NCBI GenBank assembly: GCA_030612485.1
Contig: JAUWNS010000044.1
Span: forward strand, 1 to 15,115
DNA length: 15,115 bases
Reading direction: 5' to 3'
Source: Candidatus Bipolaricaulota bacterium
GTDB taxonomy: Bacteria > Bipolaricaulota > Bipolaricaulia > UBA7950 > UBA9294
In this document: positions 1-9,604 of the stretch, piece after piece
Position numbering within the stretch: the first letter of the stretch is position 1
How the letters are laid out: each line of letters opens with the position of its first letter
Program-made: the position numbers and the translations under genes
Notes under the pieces: generated by a model
Database searches by the model: none
What the model was told of the DNA's origin: nothing
Seen by the model: the letters and a program-made list of their open reading frames with translations, nothing else

Positions 1-118
1 CGAGTGGGGGGTACCTGAAGTCGCTCTATCAAAGGGCGCCGAAGGTAACTTCCGCAAGAGGGGTGAAGTCGTAACAAGGTAGCCGTAGGAGAACCTGCGG
101 CTGGATCACCTCCTTTCT
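1..118 (+). rRNA. rrs: 16S ribosomal RNA, 3' end (partial)
   Basis: The segment contains the universally conserved 3' part of bacterial 16S rRNA: GAAGTCGTAACAAGGTAGCC (66-85), then the helix 45 region, then GGATCACCTCCTTTCT at the 3' end. The terminal CCTCC is the anti-Shine-Dalgarno core and matches the AGGAGG sites before several genes in this window. The gene starts outside the window. No tRNA, 23S or 5S gene follows anywhere in the next 15 kb on this side; a protein gene begins 200 bases downstream. The exact 3' end (117-120) is inferred by analogy. Confidence 0.97.
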
Positions 119-197
119 AGGGAGAATAAAGACCAGTTTAAACATGACATGGACCACGCTGTCCCTTTTCTTCCCATTGTCCCTCTTTCCATTCCTT

Positions 198-219
198 AGG
201 TGACGTATGTTACCTTTTT
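198..219 (+). terminator. Hairpin with T-run after 16S rRNA (possible regulator operator)
   Basis: An 18-base dyad, AGGTGACGTATGTTACCT, occupies 198-215. All its mismatches become G-U pairs in RNA of the + strand, and it is followed directly by TTTTT. This fits an intrinsic terminator closing the 16S transcript about 80 bases after the mature end. The same dyad (GGTGAC-N4-GTTACC) also has the size and symmetry of a Crp/Fnr-family operator and lies about 100 bases before a gene of that family, so autoregulation is an alternative. Confidence 0.5.
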
Positions 220-317
220 CTATCTGGAAACCGACCTGTGGGCACCCCTCCTTTCCTCTCATTCCCCTTGTGACATGGGTATATTGAAGCCATGAAGAGG
301 GAAGGGGATAGATAAGG

Positions 318-980
318 ATGACACAATCGATTCGTGAGAAGACAAGCTTCAGCAGCCTGTTGAGCAGTATGGGGGAGGAAATCTCCATCGAACGGGGGGA
401 AGCGATCTACTACCCGGATTCTCCCAGTAGCTCCGTCTACCTTGTGGAAAGTGGGCGGGTGAAGCTTGCCTATCTTGACGAGAGCGGGAAGACACTGACC
501 CTGACCATCCTCGATCCTGGCCAGATCTTCGGCGAGATGTGCCTTGTCGGCGAGAAGTATCGCCGTTACCTGGCGACAGCGATCGAGGAAACGATCGTGC
601 GTCGGGTGAGCAAAGACGCGTTTGTCGAGGTGATAAATGAGGACTCAATCCATCTCCAGTTGTTGTTGAAACACTTCGGGCGACGGGTGCGCGAGTTTGA
701 GGAAACGCTCGAGGGGTTCGCATTCAAGGATATTCAAGCCCGTCTGTCGCGACAGCTGCTGAAACTCTCCGATGAATACGGTGTCAAGACGGAGGAGGGA
801 ATCCTGATCGGATTCCAATTGACCCATAAGGACCTAGCCGACATGATCGGTTCGGCGCGTGAGAACACGACCCTCGCCTTGAACCGCTTCGCACGGGAAG
901 GGATCCTCGACAAGAGCCGCTACCGGATTGTGATCAAGAACGAGAAGGGACTCCGCCAGAAGTGTGGCATGAGGAACTGA
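318..980 (+). CDS. Crp/Fnr-family transcriptional regulator
   Basis: A 220-residue protein with the usual length and order of the Crp/Fnr family. An N-terminal cyclic-nucleotide-binding-type beta barrel covers about residues 18-105, with the family motif PGQIFGE at 67-73. A long dimerisation helix follows at about 108-150, and then a winged helix-turn-helix whose recognition part is LTHKDLADMIGSARENTT (168-185). It lacks the N-terminal cysteine cluster of oxygen-sensing FNR (only Cys75 and Cys216 are present), so no iron-sulfur sensing is evident. The effector is unknown. The ATG is preceded by a purine-rich GAAGGGGA about 9 bases away. It follows the 16S gene directly and may read from its own promoter near 276-296. 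Family assignment is secure; regulon and ligand are not. Confidence 0.93.
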   Translation: MTQSIREKTSFSSLLSSMGEEISIERGEAIYYPDSPSSSVYLVESGRVKLAYLDESGKTLTLTILDPGQIFGEMCLVGEKYRRYLATAIEETIVRRVSKDAFVEVINEDSIHLQLLLKHFGRRVREFEETLEGFAFKDIQARLSRQLLKLSDEYGVKTEEGILIGFQLTHKDLADMIGSARENTTLALNRFAREGILDKSRYRIVIKNEKGLRQKCGMRN

Positions 981-1171
981 GCCCGCAATACCCGCGCGCT
1001 CGTCTCGGTGGGCGATTCATAACCCTGAATATCGAGCCGAGCAGGGAATGCTTCTGTTCTCGTAGTTTCCTTTGGAAGAAAGCGTATTATCGAGATGTTG
1101 CTGGTACTGGCAACGTGCATAACCACTACGTAATCCACGTAGACCACGCACCACTGACCCCGTGAATCCAT
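981..1171. other. Intergenic region, no gene recognised
   Basis: The stretch between the Crp/Fnr gene and the nuclease cassette holds no convincing gene. The only structure seen is a 6-bp perfect hairpin, CTACGT (1126-1131) with ACGTAG (1137-1142), not followed by a T-run. Short open frames on both strands cross this region but have no ribosome binding site or recognisable product. Confidence 0.4.
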
Positions 1172-1231
1172 AAGCGCTAACTTACAGGCTATCTTCTATA
1201 GATCGCAGTTTCCGATTGTTAGTTATACACT

Positions 1232-1258
1232 GTCATTCCGGCGGAAGCCGGAATCCAG
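1232..1258 (+). repeat. REP-like palindromic unit, left copy
   Basis: The unit reads GTC followed by the perfect hairpin ATTCCGGC-GGAA-GCCGGAAT (1235-1254) and then CCAG. Units of the form GTCATTCC..GGAATCCAG are a common dispersed intergenic repeat in bacterial genomes. Its outer sequences match, inverted, the ends of the unit at 1560-1610. It abuts the stop codon of the GIY-YIG gene. Confidence 0.75.
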
Positions 1259-1549
1259 TCAAATAATCGTTCCATACAAATCCTGCCAATTCGGATTGCT
1301 TCTTTCGATCAATTTCAGCTTCCAGACCCGCTTCCAATTCTTTAACATCTTTTCTTTCCTGATAGCCGATTCCATGGTTTCGTGCAGCTCGTACCAAACC
1401 AGTTGATGGACACTGTATCTTTCAGTAAATCCTTTCACTACGTCGTTTTTATGTTGCCATATCCTTTTGATTAGGTCTGACGTTACACCGACATAAAGCG
1501 TGCCATTTCTCTTGTTCGCCAGAATATATACTGCGGGTTGCCTATCCAT
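1259..1549 (-). CDS. GIY-YIG domain nuclease (URI/YhbQ-like, single domain)
   Basis: A 96-residue single-domain GIY-YIG endonuclease of normal length for this small subgroup. The signature is visible as VYI (7-9) and LYVGVT (18-23), with conserved Arg29, His33 and the metal-binding Glu66 in the characteristic AIRKEKMLKNW segment (62-72). All expected active-site positions are present (Tyr8, Tyr19, Gly21, Arg29, Glu66), so it is likely active on DNA. GAGG lies about 8 bases before the ATG. It is flanked on both sides, nearly to the base, by inverted REP-like units and is more AT-rich than the core genes around it, suggesting acquisition. Whether it moves the repeats or acts as a homing-type or repair nuclease cannot be told from sequence. 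Confidence 0.92.
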   Translation of the reverse strand: MDRQPAVYILANKRNGTLYVGVTSDLIKRIWQHKNDVVKGFTERYSVHQLVWYELHETMESAIRKEKMLKNWKRVWKLKLIERSNPNWQDLYGTII

Positions 1550-1559
1550 ATGTTATCCT

Positions 1560-1610
1560 CTGGATTCCGGCGTCTGCCCCGGACCCCGGTCCGGGGTTCG
1601 CCAGAATGAC
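1560..1610 (-). repeat. REP-like palindromic unit, right copy (inverted, with extra inner hairpin)
   Basis: The unit begins CTGGATTCCGGCG and ends CGCCAGAATGAC, the inverted counterpart of the ends of the left copy at 1232-1258 with one base change. In place of the short loop it carries a second perfect hairpin, CCCCGGACC (1577-1585) with GGTCCGGGG (1588-1596). It lies 10 bases upstream of the GIY-YIG start codon, so the start-proximal leader of that gene is formed by the repeat. Confidence 0.7.
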
Positions 1611-1742
1611 GAATGCTACAGAACACTGTGGTCTTAAGTTAGCGCTTCTTGCCCTGCCACCCAGGGGATTAGCCATTGCAGCGTAGATGCCAAAAGACAA
1701 GATGCGACCCCAACTGTTGACCCCAGTGCCTCCGTCCCTCTT

Positions 1743-3059
1743 TTAGAGCTTCCGTGCGTTTCGTATTGCTTCTATGGCTGCGATAGTACTGGCGGCTTCC
1801 TGTTCGGCGCTCACAAGATCTTCCTTAGCAAGGCGGTAGTGCCTGAGAAACTGGAGAAGCGTTTGGGAATCCTTAAATTCATGTCCCTTCTTGATCAGGC
1901 CGAGTAGGATCTTACGAAGAAGAAACCGCAGCCAGCTGCAATCCATGTCATCTATGCCCTGATCCTCCGCTAAGTGGATGTAGTTGTTCCGCTTCATCCT
2001 GATTGCCTGAAAAATCGCAGTTGCACCGCGCGCTGATGGAGTTCCAGGACCAAATAACGCGCTCACTGTCTTTATCAGTTCGTCATAGCTCCGCCAATTC
2101 TTCGTATCCAGGGGCAGAAACGATTCAAGCGCTCTCCACATTCCAAGGAGAGCCAGCTGAGGAAAAGGCAGGTCGAGCGCATCCTGGTAAAGCAACAAAG
2201 GGCGTAGTAACGCTTCCTGAACAGACGGACTGAGCAGCTTGATCTTATCCAGAAGTTCGAGCGCCTTGTTGAGCTGTCCAGGGCTTAGATCCTTCGTCTT
2301 GTACAAACGCTGGTAGTCTAGAGTAGTTGGCTCGTAAAAGAGATCCAGGTACGTCCCGTTGCCATCGAACACTAGCACAAACGGTGGGGCAGGAAAAGGA
2401 TAAGAGGGAATCCACTTTCCACCAGACTCTATGTGAAATGTACTCGACTCAGTTATGTTCACGCATGCGCGGAGGAGCTTGATCTCCTTTTCCGCCTCAT
2501 TCATAGCTTGGTGAAAGGGAAGATCCGTCACCTCCAACTGGATAAGAGTCGGGTGGTAAGGGTACTCCATCCTATTGGTCCGAAAGATTCTTTCGCCCGC
2601 GCGAAGGGCGGCAGCCATGTCAAGACGTGTTGGGACGCTGTCGTCGCTGTGAAAATCGAGCTGACTGTTCAAGCCCGCCACCGAACGAAGACCGATCCCA
2701 GACATGCGAGTTGGGACAACGAAGGTGTGCGTTGCAAGCGTAGTTCGTCTCGAGTGGGAGGCGATGTGTCCCCTAACGGTGCGTCGTAGACATTCTACTG
2801 AACGATTCCCCTTTTTGTCGCACTCCTCTAACGATTGTCCAATCACTACGCGCGTCCAGAACGTATTGCTCTCCACAACACCAGAAACTCTAATCTCGAT
2901 ACAAGCGGCGATTTCGTAGAGCAATCCCGCATCATCGAAGCTGCTGAGCTCATCAAGCGATCGTCCTTCGTCCAGAATCCCAAACGCGCGATCTAGAAGT
3001 TGACTTAGAGGTTCCGTTTTTTTCGGAACCCGCACTTCGACTAAAGAGTTGCTTTTCAT
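1743..3059 (-). CDS. Hypothetical protein with C-terminal HEPN (ApeA-like) domain
   Basis: A 438-residue soluble protein with no signal peptide or membrane segment. The first roughly 290 residues are not recognised. The C-terminal third resembles ApeA-type HEPN domains: a helix GMWRALESFLP (306-316), then after a second helix IRMKRNNYIHL, in which Arg357-N-N-Y-I-His362 is the R-x4-H motif of HEPN ribonucleases. A charged helical tail follows (about 405-438). HEPN proteins of this kind often act as RNases in phage defence or toxin systems; that role here is inference from the motif. The start ATG overlaps the stop of the upstream helicase stub in an ATGA, and AAGGA lies 6 bases upstream, so it is translationally coupled but has its own ribosome binding site. 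Base composition is visibly more AT-rich than the core genes, in keeping with horizontal acquisition. Confidence 0.75.
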   Translation of the reverse strand: MKSNSLVEVRVPKKTEPLSQLLDRAFGILDEGRSLDELSSFDDAGLLYEIAACIEIRVSGVVESNTFWTRVVIGQSLEECDKKGNRSVECLRRTVRGHIASHSRRTTLATHTFVVPTRMSGIGLRSVAGLNSQLDFHSDDSVPTRLDMAAALRAGERIFRTNRMEYPYHPTLIQLEVTDLPFHQAMNEAEKEIKLLRACVNITESSTFHIESGGKWIPSYPFPAPPFVLVFDGNGTYLDLFYEPTTLDYQRLYKTKDLSPGQLNKALELLDKIKLLSPSVQEALLRPLLLYQDALDLPFPQLALLGMWRALESFLPLDTKNWRSYDELIKTVSALFGPGTPSARGATAIFQAIRMKRNNYIHLAEDQGIDDMDCSWLRFLLRKILLGLIKKGHEFKDSQTLLQFLRHYRLAKEDLVSAEQEAASTIAAIEAIRNARKL

Positions 3060-3532
3060 ATCTTGTCCTTAAAGGCATGACGGACGAAAGTCTGAACCGC
3101 ACCAGGATCATCGGCAAGGAGGAAGCGAAGCGGCTGACGGGGGAGCATCCTCTCGTAAACGCCTGTAATCTGGTGGGGAAGCGGGTCAATCACGGACGTA
3201 TGAATGGCAAGCAGCGGATCAAAGAGGTAGGCCAGTTGAATCCTGTGGGCTTCCGAAGCGAGCCGGAAGAGATCTCCGTCAGCCTGGAACCCCCAGATGA
3301 GACCAGGCTCGACAAGCGAGAGTTCCGGCTCGTTCTCGCGATAGAGAAGACGGCTCTCGGTGACGCCATTAAGCCGCTTATACGTCAGCTCGACGGCGTC
3401 GGCGCCGATCCACTGGACGTGAACCACGGTGACAGGCTCTCCAAGTATGACCCCGCGGGCCTTGCTCCCAGACGTGAGGCTTTCAAGTTTCAAACAGCGC
3501 ACCTTCCAGCCTGCTGCCTTATTGTTCGCCAT
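3056..3532 (-). pseudogene. Truncated N-terminal stub of an SNF2-type defence helicase
   Basis: The first 145 residues match the start of large (roughly 1000-residue) SNF2/DEAD-like helicases found in DISARM-type and related defence clusters: VILGEPVTVVHVQW, RLLYRENEP, FRLASEAHRIQLAYLFDP and, leading into the ATPase, PLPHQITGVYERMLPRQP then RFLLADDPGA. Here the family continues with GKT, but this frame reads VQT and stops 13 residues after DDPGA. The Walker A lysine and every later helicase motif are missing, and none appears in another frame downstream, so this is a remnant. The start at 3532 is chosen because GAGGGG lies 6 bases upstream; an in-frame ATG at 3619 adds 29 residues but has its G-rich site 13 bases away. 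The stop overlaps the HEPN start (ATGA). The last residues may be the tail of another gene fused in frame by deletion. Confidence 0.78.
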
Positions 3533-3702
3533 AGTTTCCCCTCGAAGCCAAGCGTCGCGCCGTTGCTGGTCTTCTTCTGCGCACGGTTTTTCCTTAGCAT
3601 ATCCCGTTAATTCACTCATTGTACAGGATTATCCCCCTCGGGGTGAAACCCGAAACAGTGTCTTGGAAATTCGCGCGGTGGGGAAGGTATAACAGACTGC
3701 TC

Positions 3703-3717
3703 GGCAAGCGGCTTGCC
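3703..3717. repeat. Short perfect inverted repeat GGCAAGC/GCTTGCC
   Basis: GGCAAGC (3703-3709) and GCTTGCC (3711-3717) can form a small hairpin with no T-run on either strand. It lies in the gap between the oxidoreductase terminator and the helicase stub (3533-3827), upstream of the stub in its transcription direction. An operator function is possible, but nothing supports it further. No gene is seen in this gap. Confidence 0.3.
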
Positions 3718-3761
3718 CAATCGTAGTGTTGCTCACTTGAGAAAGCAATCAACCTGAAGAG

Positions 3762-3789
3762 AAAAGGCCCGACCATTTCTGGCCGGGCC
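3762..3789 (-). terminator. Intrinsic terminator of the pyruvate:ferredoxin oxidoreductase gene
   Basis: Read on the minus strand, GGCCCGGCC and GGTCGGGCC (3789-3781 and 3774-3766) form a 9-bp stem around a 6-base loop and are followed by TTTT. The only non-Watson-Crick pair is a G-U wobble in minus-strand RNA; on the + strand the same position is an A-C mismatch, which supports minus-strand use. It begins about 40 bases after the stop codon. Confidence 0.88.
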
Positions 3790-3827
3790 CGTTATTGTGC
3801 CGTATTCTAGCTAAGGAGCGTTTTCTC

Positions 3828-7553
<3,726 letters not shown>

Positions 7554-7563
7554 TCAGAAAGAA

Positions 7564-7722
7564 TTCACCACGAAGAGCACGAAGAGATGGAAGCGGGAGT
7601 GAAGAGCGGACTCCTGATGAACTTCAATGTCACCTCGGGGGGTGTAGTAAACAGGACCGGCTACTACACCCCCCAGGCTTAAGAGAGGGATCAAGCGCTT
7701 CGTCGTGTCCTTCGTGGTGGAA
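7564..7722. repeat. Non-coding element with imperfect terminal inverted repeats (MITE-like)
   Basis: The 545-base gap between the oxidoreductase and MFS genes has no credible gene. It holds a block that begins TTCACCACGAAGAGCACGAAG (7564-7584) and ends with an inverted counterpart at 7698-7722. The core is 10 bp perfect, CACCACGAAG (7566-7575) with CTTCGTGGTG (7710-7719), continuing imperfectly for about 10 more pairs. Sequences of the type CACCACGAAGGACACGAAG are a dispersed intergenic repeat in many environmental bacteria. A minus-strand open frame across it has repeat-derived, low-complexity coding and no ribosome binding site. Mobility is inferred from the structure only. Confidence 0.5.
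7637..7674. repeat. 13-bp perfect inverted repeat (strong hairpin)
   Basis: GGGGGGTGTAGTA (7637-7649) pairs perfectly with TACTACACCCCCC (7662-7674) around a 12-base loop. It sits in the middle of the larger repeat block. No T-run follows on either strand, so it does not look like an intrinsic terminator. It lies about 260 bases before each of the two diverging genes. Confidence 0.75.
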
Positions 7723-7884
7723 CAGTTTTGTACCTCTGCGAGAGTCTTGGTGCTTGACCCTTTCTCTTTAGTTGCCCGCGCGTCGAAACGACAAAGAGCC
7801 AAAAACCGCAGCTATTTTCAGCGGAAGGGCGCCATTGGTTGTATCTTAGTTACATTAAGGAGAACGGGATCTCTTTCAGCGAGC

Positions 7885-7913
7885 TTGACGGAGCGAGTGA
7901 TTCTAAATATACT
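7885..7913 (+). promoter_or_regulatory. Promoter of the MFS transporter gene (near-leaderless)
   Basis: TTGACG (7885-7890) and TATACT (7908-7913) are separated by exactly 17 bases, close to the sigma-70 consensus. The expected start of transcription, 6-8 bases later, is only about 5 bases before the ATG at 7925, and no Shine-Dalgarno sequence is present, so a nearly leaderless mRNA is implied. Confidence 0.65.
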
Positions 7914-7924
7914 GTGGCGTAACG

Positions 7925-9136
7925 ATGATGAATAGTATCCCCTCATTATGGCACAATCGTAATTTCCTGCTCGTCTGGGTAGGGCAGAGTATTTCGATGC
8001 TTGGGAGTCGACTGACCTACATCGCGCTCCTGTGGTGGGTTCTGGAGGAGACCGGTTCGGCGACAACCCTGGCGAGTGTTGCCATTGCCACAGCCCTCCC
8101 CAGCCTCTTTTTTGGTCCAATCGCTGGGACGTTCATCGATCGCCTCGATCGACGGAAGTTGATGTTGGCAATGAACTTGGTGAACTGTCTCATCATCGGG
8201 ACGGCAGCAACACTCCTCTTTCTGGGACGGCTTCAAGTCTGGCAGGTTTGCATCTTTGCCCTCCTCAGTTCCATTGCCACGCTCTTCCATCGCCCCTCTC
8301 TCCAGTCTTCTATCCCTAATTTGGTGGCAGAGAACCAGCTAACAAAAGCTAACTCATTATATCAGATCTCAAACAGTGTCAGCGGGATTGCCGGGCCGGC
8401 GCTGGGGGGTATGCTCGTTGGCCTGATCGGAAGTGGACCGACCATGTGGATCGACGCGATCACCTTCTTCCTTGCGGGGTTCTCTCTTCTCTTATCAGTC
8501 TTTTCTTCACCGCGAGCTGTCGGTGGTAAGGGTTGGAGTTCGGTTTTGTCCGACACTCTCTTTGGCTTCAAGTTCCTTTACCATAGGAAAGCTCTCTTCT
8601 TCATGCTCCTCCTCTTCGCCCTGATCAATTTTCTCGTTGCGCCAACGGCCGTTCTCTTTCCGATCATGGCTAAGGATGTGCTGCACGCTGGGGCGCAGGG
8701 GTTTGGGCTTTTTGGCTCGGCTCTCTCTGTAGGAATGCTCCTCGGAGGGCTTCTAACCACTCGTTTGAAGAGGTTCCGCCGCTATGGTTTAGGAATCATC
8801 TGGGGGCTTACTATCCTTGGGGCAGCGCTAGCAGTGTTCGGCCTCTCTCGCGAGCTGATCCTCTCCTTGGGAGCATTAGCCATCCTGGGCCTTGCCGTAG
8901 CGATTGTCAACATCTTTGAGGCGGTCATTTTTCAAACCCATGTACCGAATGAGCTACAAGGGAGGGTCTTTGCCGCACAATCTGCCATAACCGATGGCTT
9001 GCAACCGATCTCACTCGCGGCCATCGGAGGACTGCTAACGCTTTTGGTCGCTCCCGTGGTTCTCGTTGGTGCTGGCCTGGCTGCAGTGATAGCCGGCTTG
9101 GGGGGATATTTGGTAAAGGGGATGAAGGACCTTTAG
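7925..9136 (+). CDS. Major facilitator superfamily exporter (DHA3 / MefA-EntS-like)
   Basis: A 403-residue polytopic membrane protein with about 12 predicted helices, normal for the family. It starts with the DHA3-type N-terminus NRNFLLVWVGQSISMLGSRL (12-31), followed by LLWWVLEETGSATTL. The conserved loop between helices 2 and 3 reads GPIAGTFIDRLDRRKLM (about 60-76), and the helix 4-5 region has FHRPSLQSSIPNLVAENQL then KANSLYQISNSVSGIAGPALGG. Such proteins export small molecules such as drugs or siderophores in exchange for protons; the substrate here is unknown. The first of two adjacent ATG codons is used; neither has a Shine-Dalgarno site. The next gene on the same strand starts 260 bases away and encodes a secreted peptide, so an export link is conceivable but unsupported. 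Confidence 0.94.
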   Translation: MMNSIPSLWHNRNFLLVWVGQSISMLGSRLTYIALLWWVLEETGSATTLASVAIATALPSLFFGPIAGTFIDRLDRRKLMLAMNLVNCLIIGTAATLLFLGRLQVWQVCIFALLSSIATLFHRPSLQSSIPNLVAENQLTKANSLYQISNSVSGIAGPALGGMLVGLIGSGPTMWIDAITFFLAGFSLLLSVFSSPRAVGGKGWSSVLSDTLFGFKFLYHRKALFFMLLLFALINFLVAPTAVLFPIMAKDVLHAGAQGFGLFGSALSVGMLLGGLLTTRLKRFRRYGLGIIWGLTILGAALAVFGLSRELILSLGALAILGLAVAIVNIFEAVIFQTHVPNELQGRVFAAQSAITDGLQPISLAAIGGLLTLLVAPVVLVGAGLAAVIAGLGGYLVKGMKDL

Positions 9137-9245
9137 GCCTGTATTTCCTTTCCAGTTCTGCCCTACAAAGCCTGCCGACGTTGGATGTAATACGAATGAA
9201 ACGTTCTTCGAGATATGGCTGTAGTGGTTTGTGCAGGAGACGCTT

Positions 9246-9338
9246 ATGTCATGGAAACCAGGAATGCGTGCGCTTGAGCAGTGGAGCCGGACTGCGCAGA
9301 AGAGCAGATTGAAGAGAACAAGACCGATACGTGTCTAA
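9246..9338 (+). CDS. Possible 30-residue basic peptide (small ORF)
   Basis: An ATG at 9246 is preceded by AGGAG (9235-9239) with 6-base spacing and opens 30 codons starting MSWKPGMRALEQW. The C-terminal half is very basic (KSRLKRTRPIRV). It lies in the 260-base gap before the PIHVGGG peptide gene. The good ribosome binding site is the only support; the product resembles nothing I know, and it may be chance. A 6-bp hairpin, TCTACC (9341-9346) with GGTAGA (9354-9359), follows immediately. Confidence 0.25.
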   Translation: MSWKPGMRALEQWSRTAQKSRLKRTRPIRV

Positions 9339-9396
9339 GATCTACCGCGATTAGGTAGAATCAGAATACACTAATCTTTTAAAGGAGGGAGAAGCG

Positions 9397-9579
9397 ATGA
9401 AGCGAATTCTAGTGCTCTTGCTTTCGCTGCTACTGTTGGTTACTGTTATTGCGGTGACTGTGTCGGCGGATCCGATTCATGTCGGGGGTGGACGTGGGTT
9501 CACCAGTTCATCCAGCCCGATCCATGTCGGCGGTGGCCTGACCACGTCGTCCACGCCGATTCATGTTGGCGGTGGCTAA
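9397..9579 (+). CDS. Small secreted peptide precursor with three PIHVGGG repeats
   Basis: A 60-residue protein of unrecognised family. Residues 1-24 are a clear signal peptide: MKR, a hydrophobic run of Leu and Val, then a VSA cleavage-type site. The predicted mature part is short and consists almost entirely of PIHVGGG three times (26-32, 41-47, 54-60), separated by Ser/Thr-rich linkers (RGFTSSSS and LTTSST). The last copy ends exactly at the C-terminus. The gene has a strong AAAGGAGG ribosome binding site 8-9 bases before the ATG. It stands 25 bases before an HD-GYP gene on the same strand, with no terminator between, so the two are probably co-transcribed. The layout resembles repeat-bearing precursors of secreted signalling or modified peptides, but function is not known. 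Histidine and glycine content would also allow metal binding. Confidence 0.8.
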   Translation: MKRILVLLLSLLLLVTVIAVTVSADPIHVGGGRGFTSSSSPIHVGGGLTTSSTPIHVGGG

Positions 9580-9604
9580 AGACTTGCGATAGGAGGTTGC
9601 CTGT

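Larger units (their letters stand above)
1172..1647. mobile_element. Candidate mobile cassette: GIY-YIG gene inside nested inverted repeats
   Basis: AAGCGCTAACTTA (1172-1184) is repeated as a perfect inverted copy, TAAGTTAGCGCTT (1635-1647). Inside lie two palindromic units in opposite orientation (1232-1258 and 1560-1610), and between them a single GIY-YIG nuclease gene whose stop codon starts one base after the left unit. This nested symmetry suggests that the 476-bp block moves or spreads as one unit. No target-site duplication is visible next to the 13-bp repeats, and no transposase is encoded, so mobilisation by the encoded nuclease or by a factor in trans is inference. Confidence 0.5.

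Noticed and set aside
119..317. tRNA genes in a 16S-23S spacer
   Set aside because: No cloverleaf or TTC-type T-loop signature is found, and no 23S sequence follows.
920..1171. Short open frames on both strands after the Crp/Fnr gene
   Set aside because: No ribosome binding site, no recognisable product, and overlap with the end of the regulator gene.
7554..7802. An 82-codon minus-strand open frame in the gap upstream of the MFS gene
   Set aside because: Most of it is the inverted repeat block read through; there is no start signal, and the product is low-complexity and repeat-derived.
9137..9396. A cyclic-di-GMP riboswitch before the peptide/HD-GYP operon
   Set aside because: Looked for because of the HD-GYP gene, but none of the conserved GEMM-type core sequences are present; only a 6-bp hairpin is seen.
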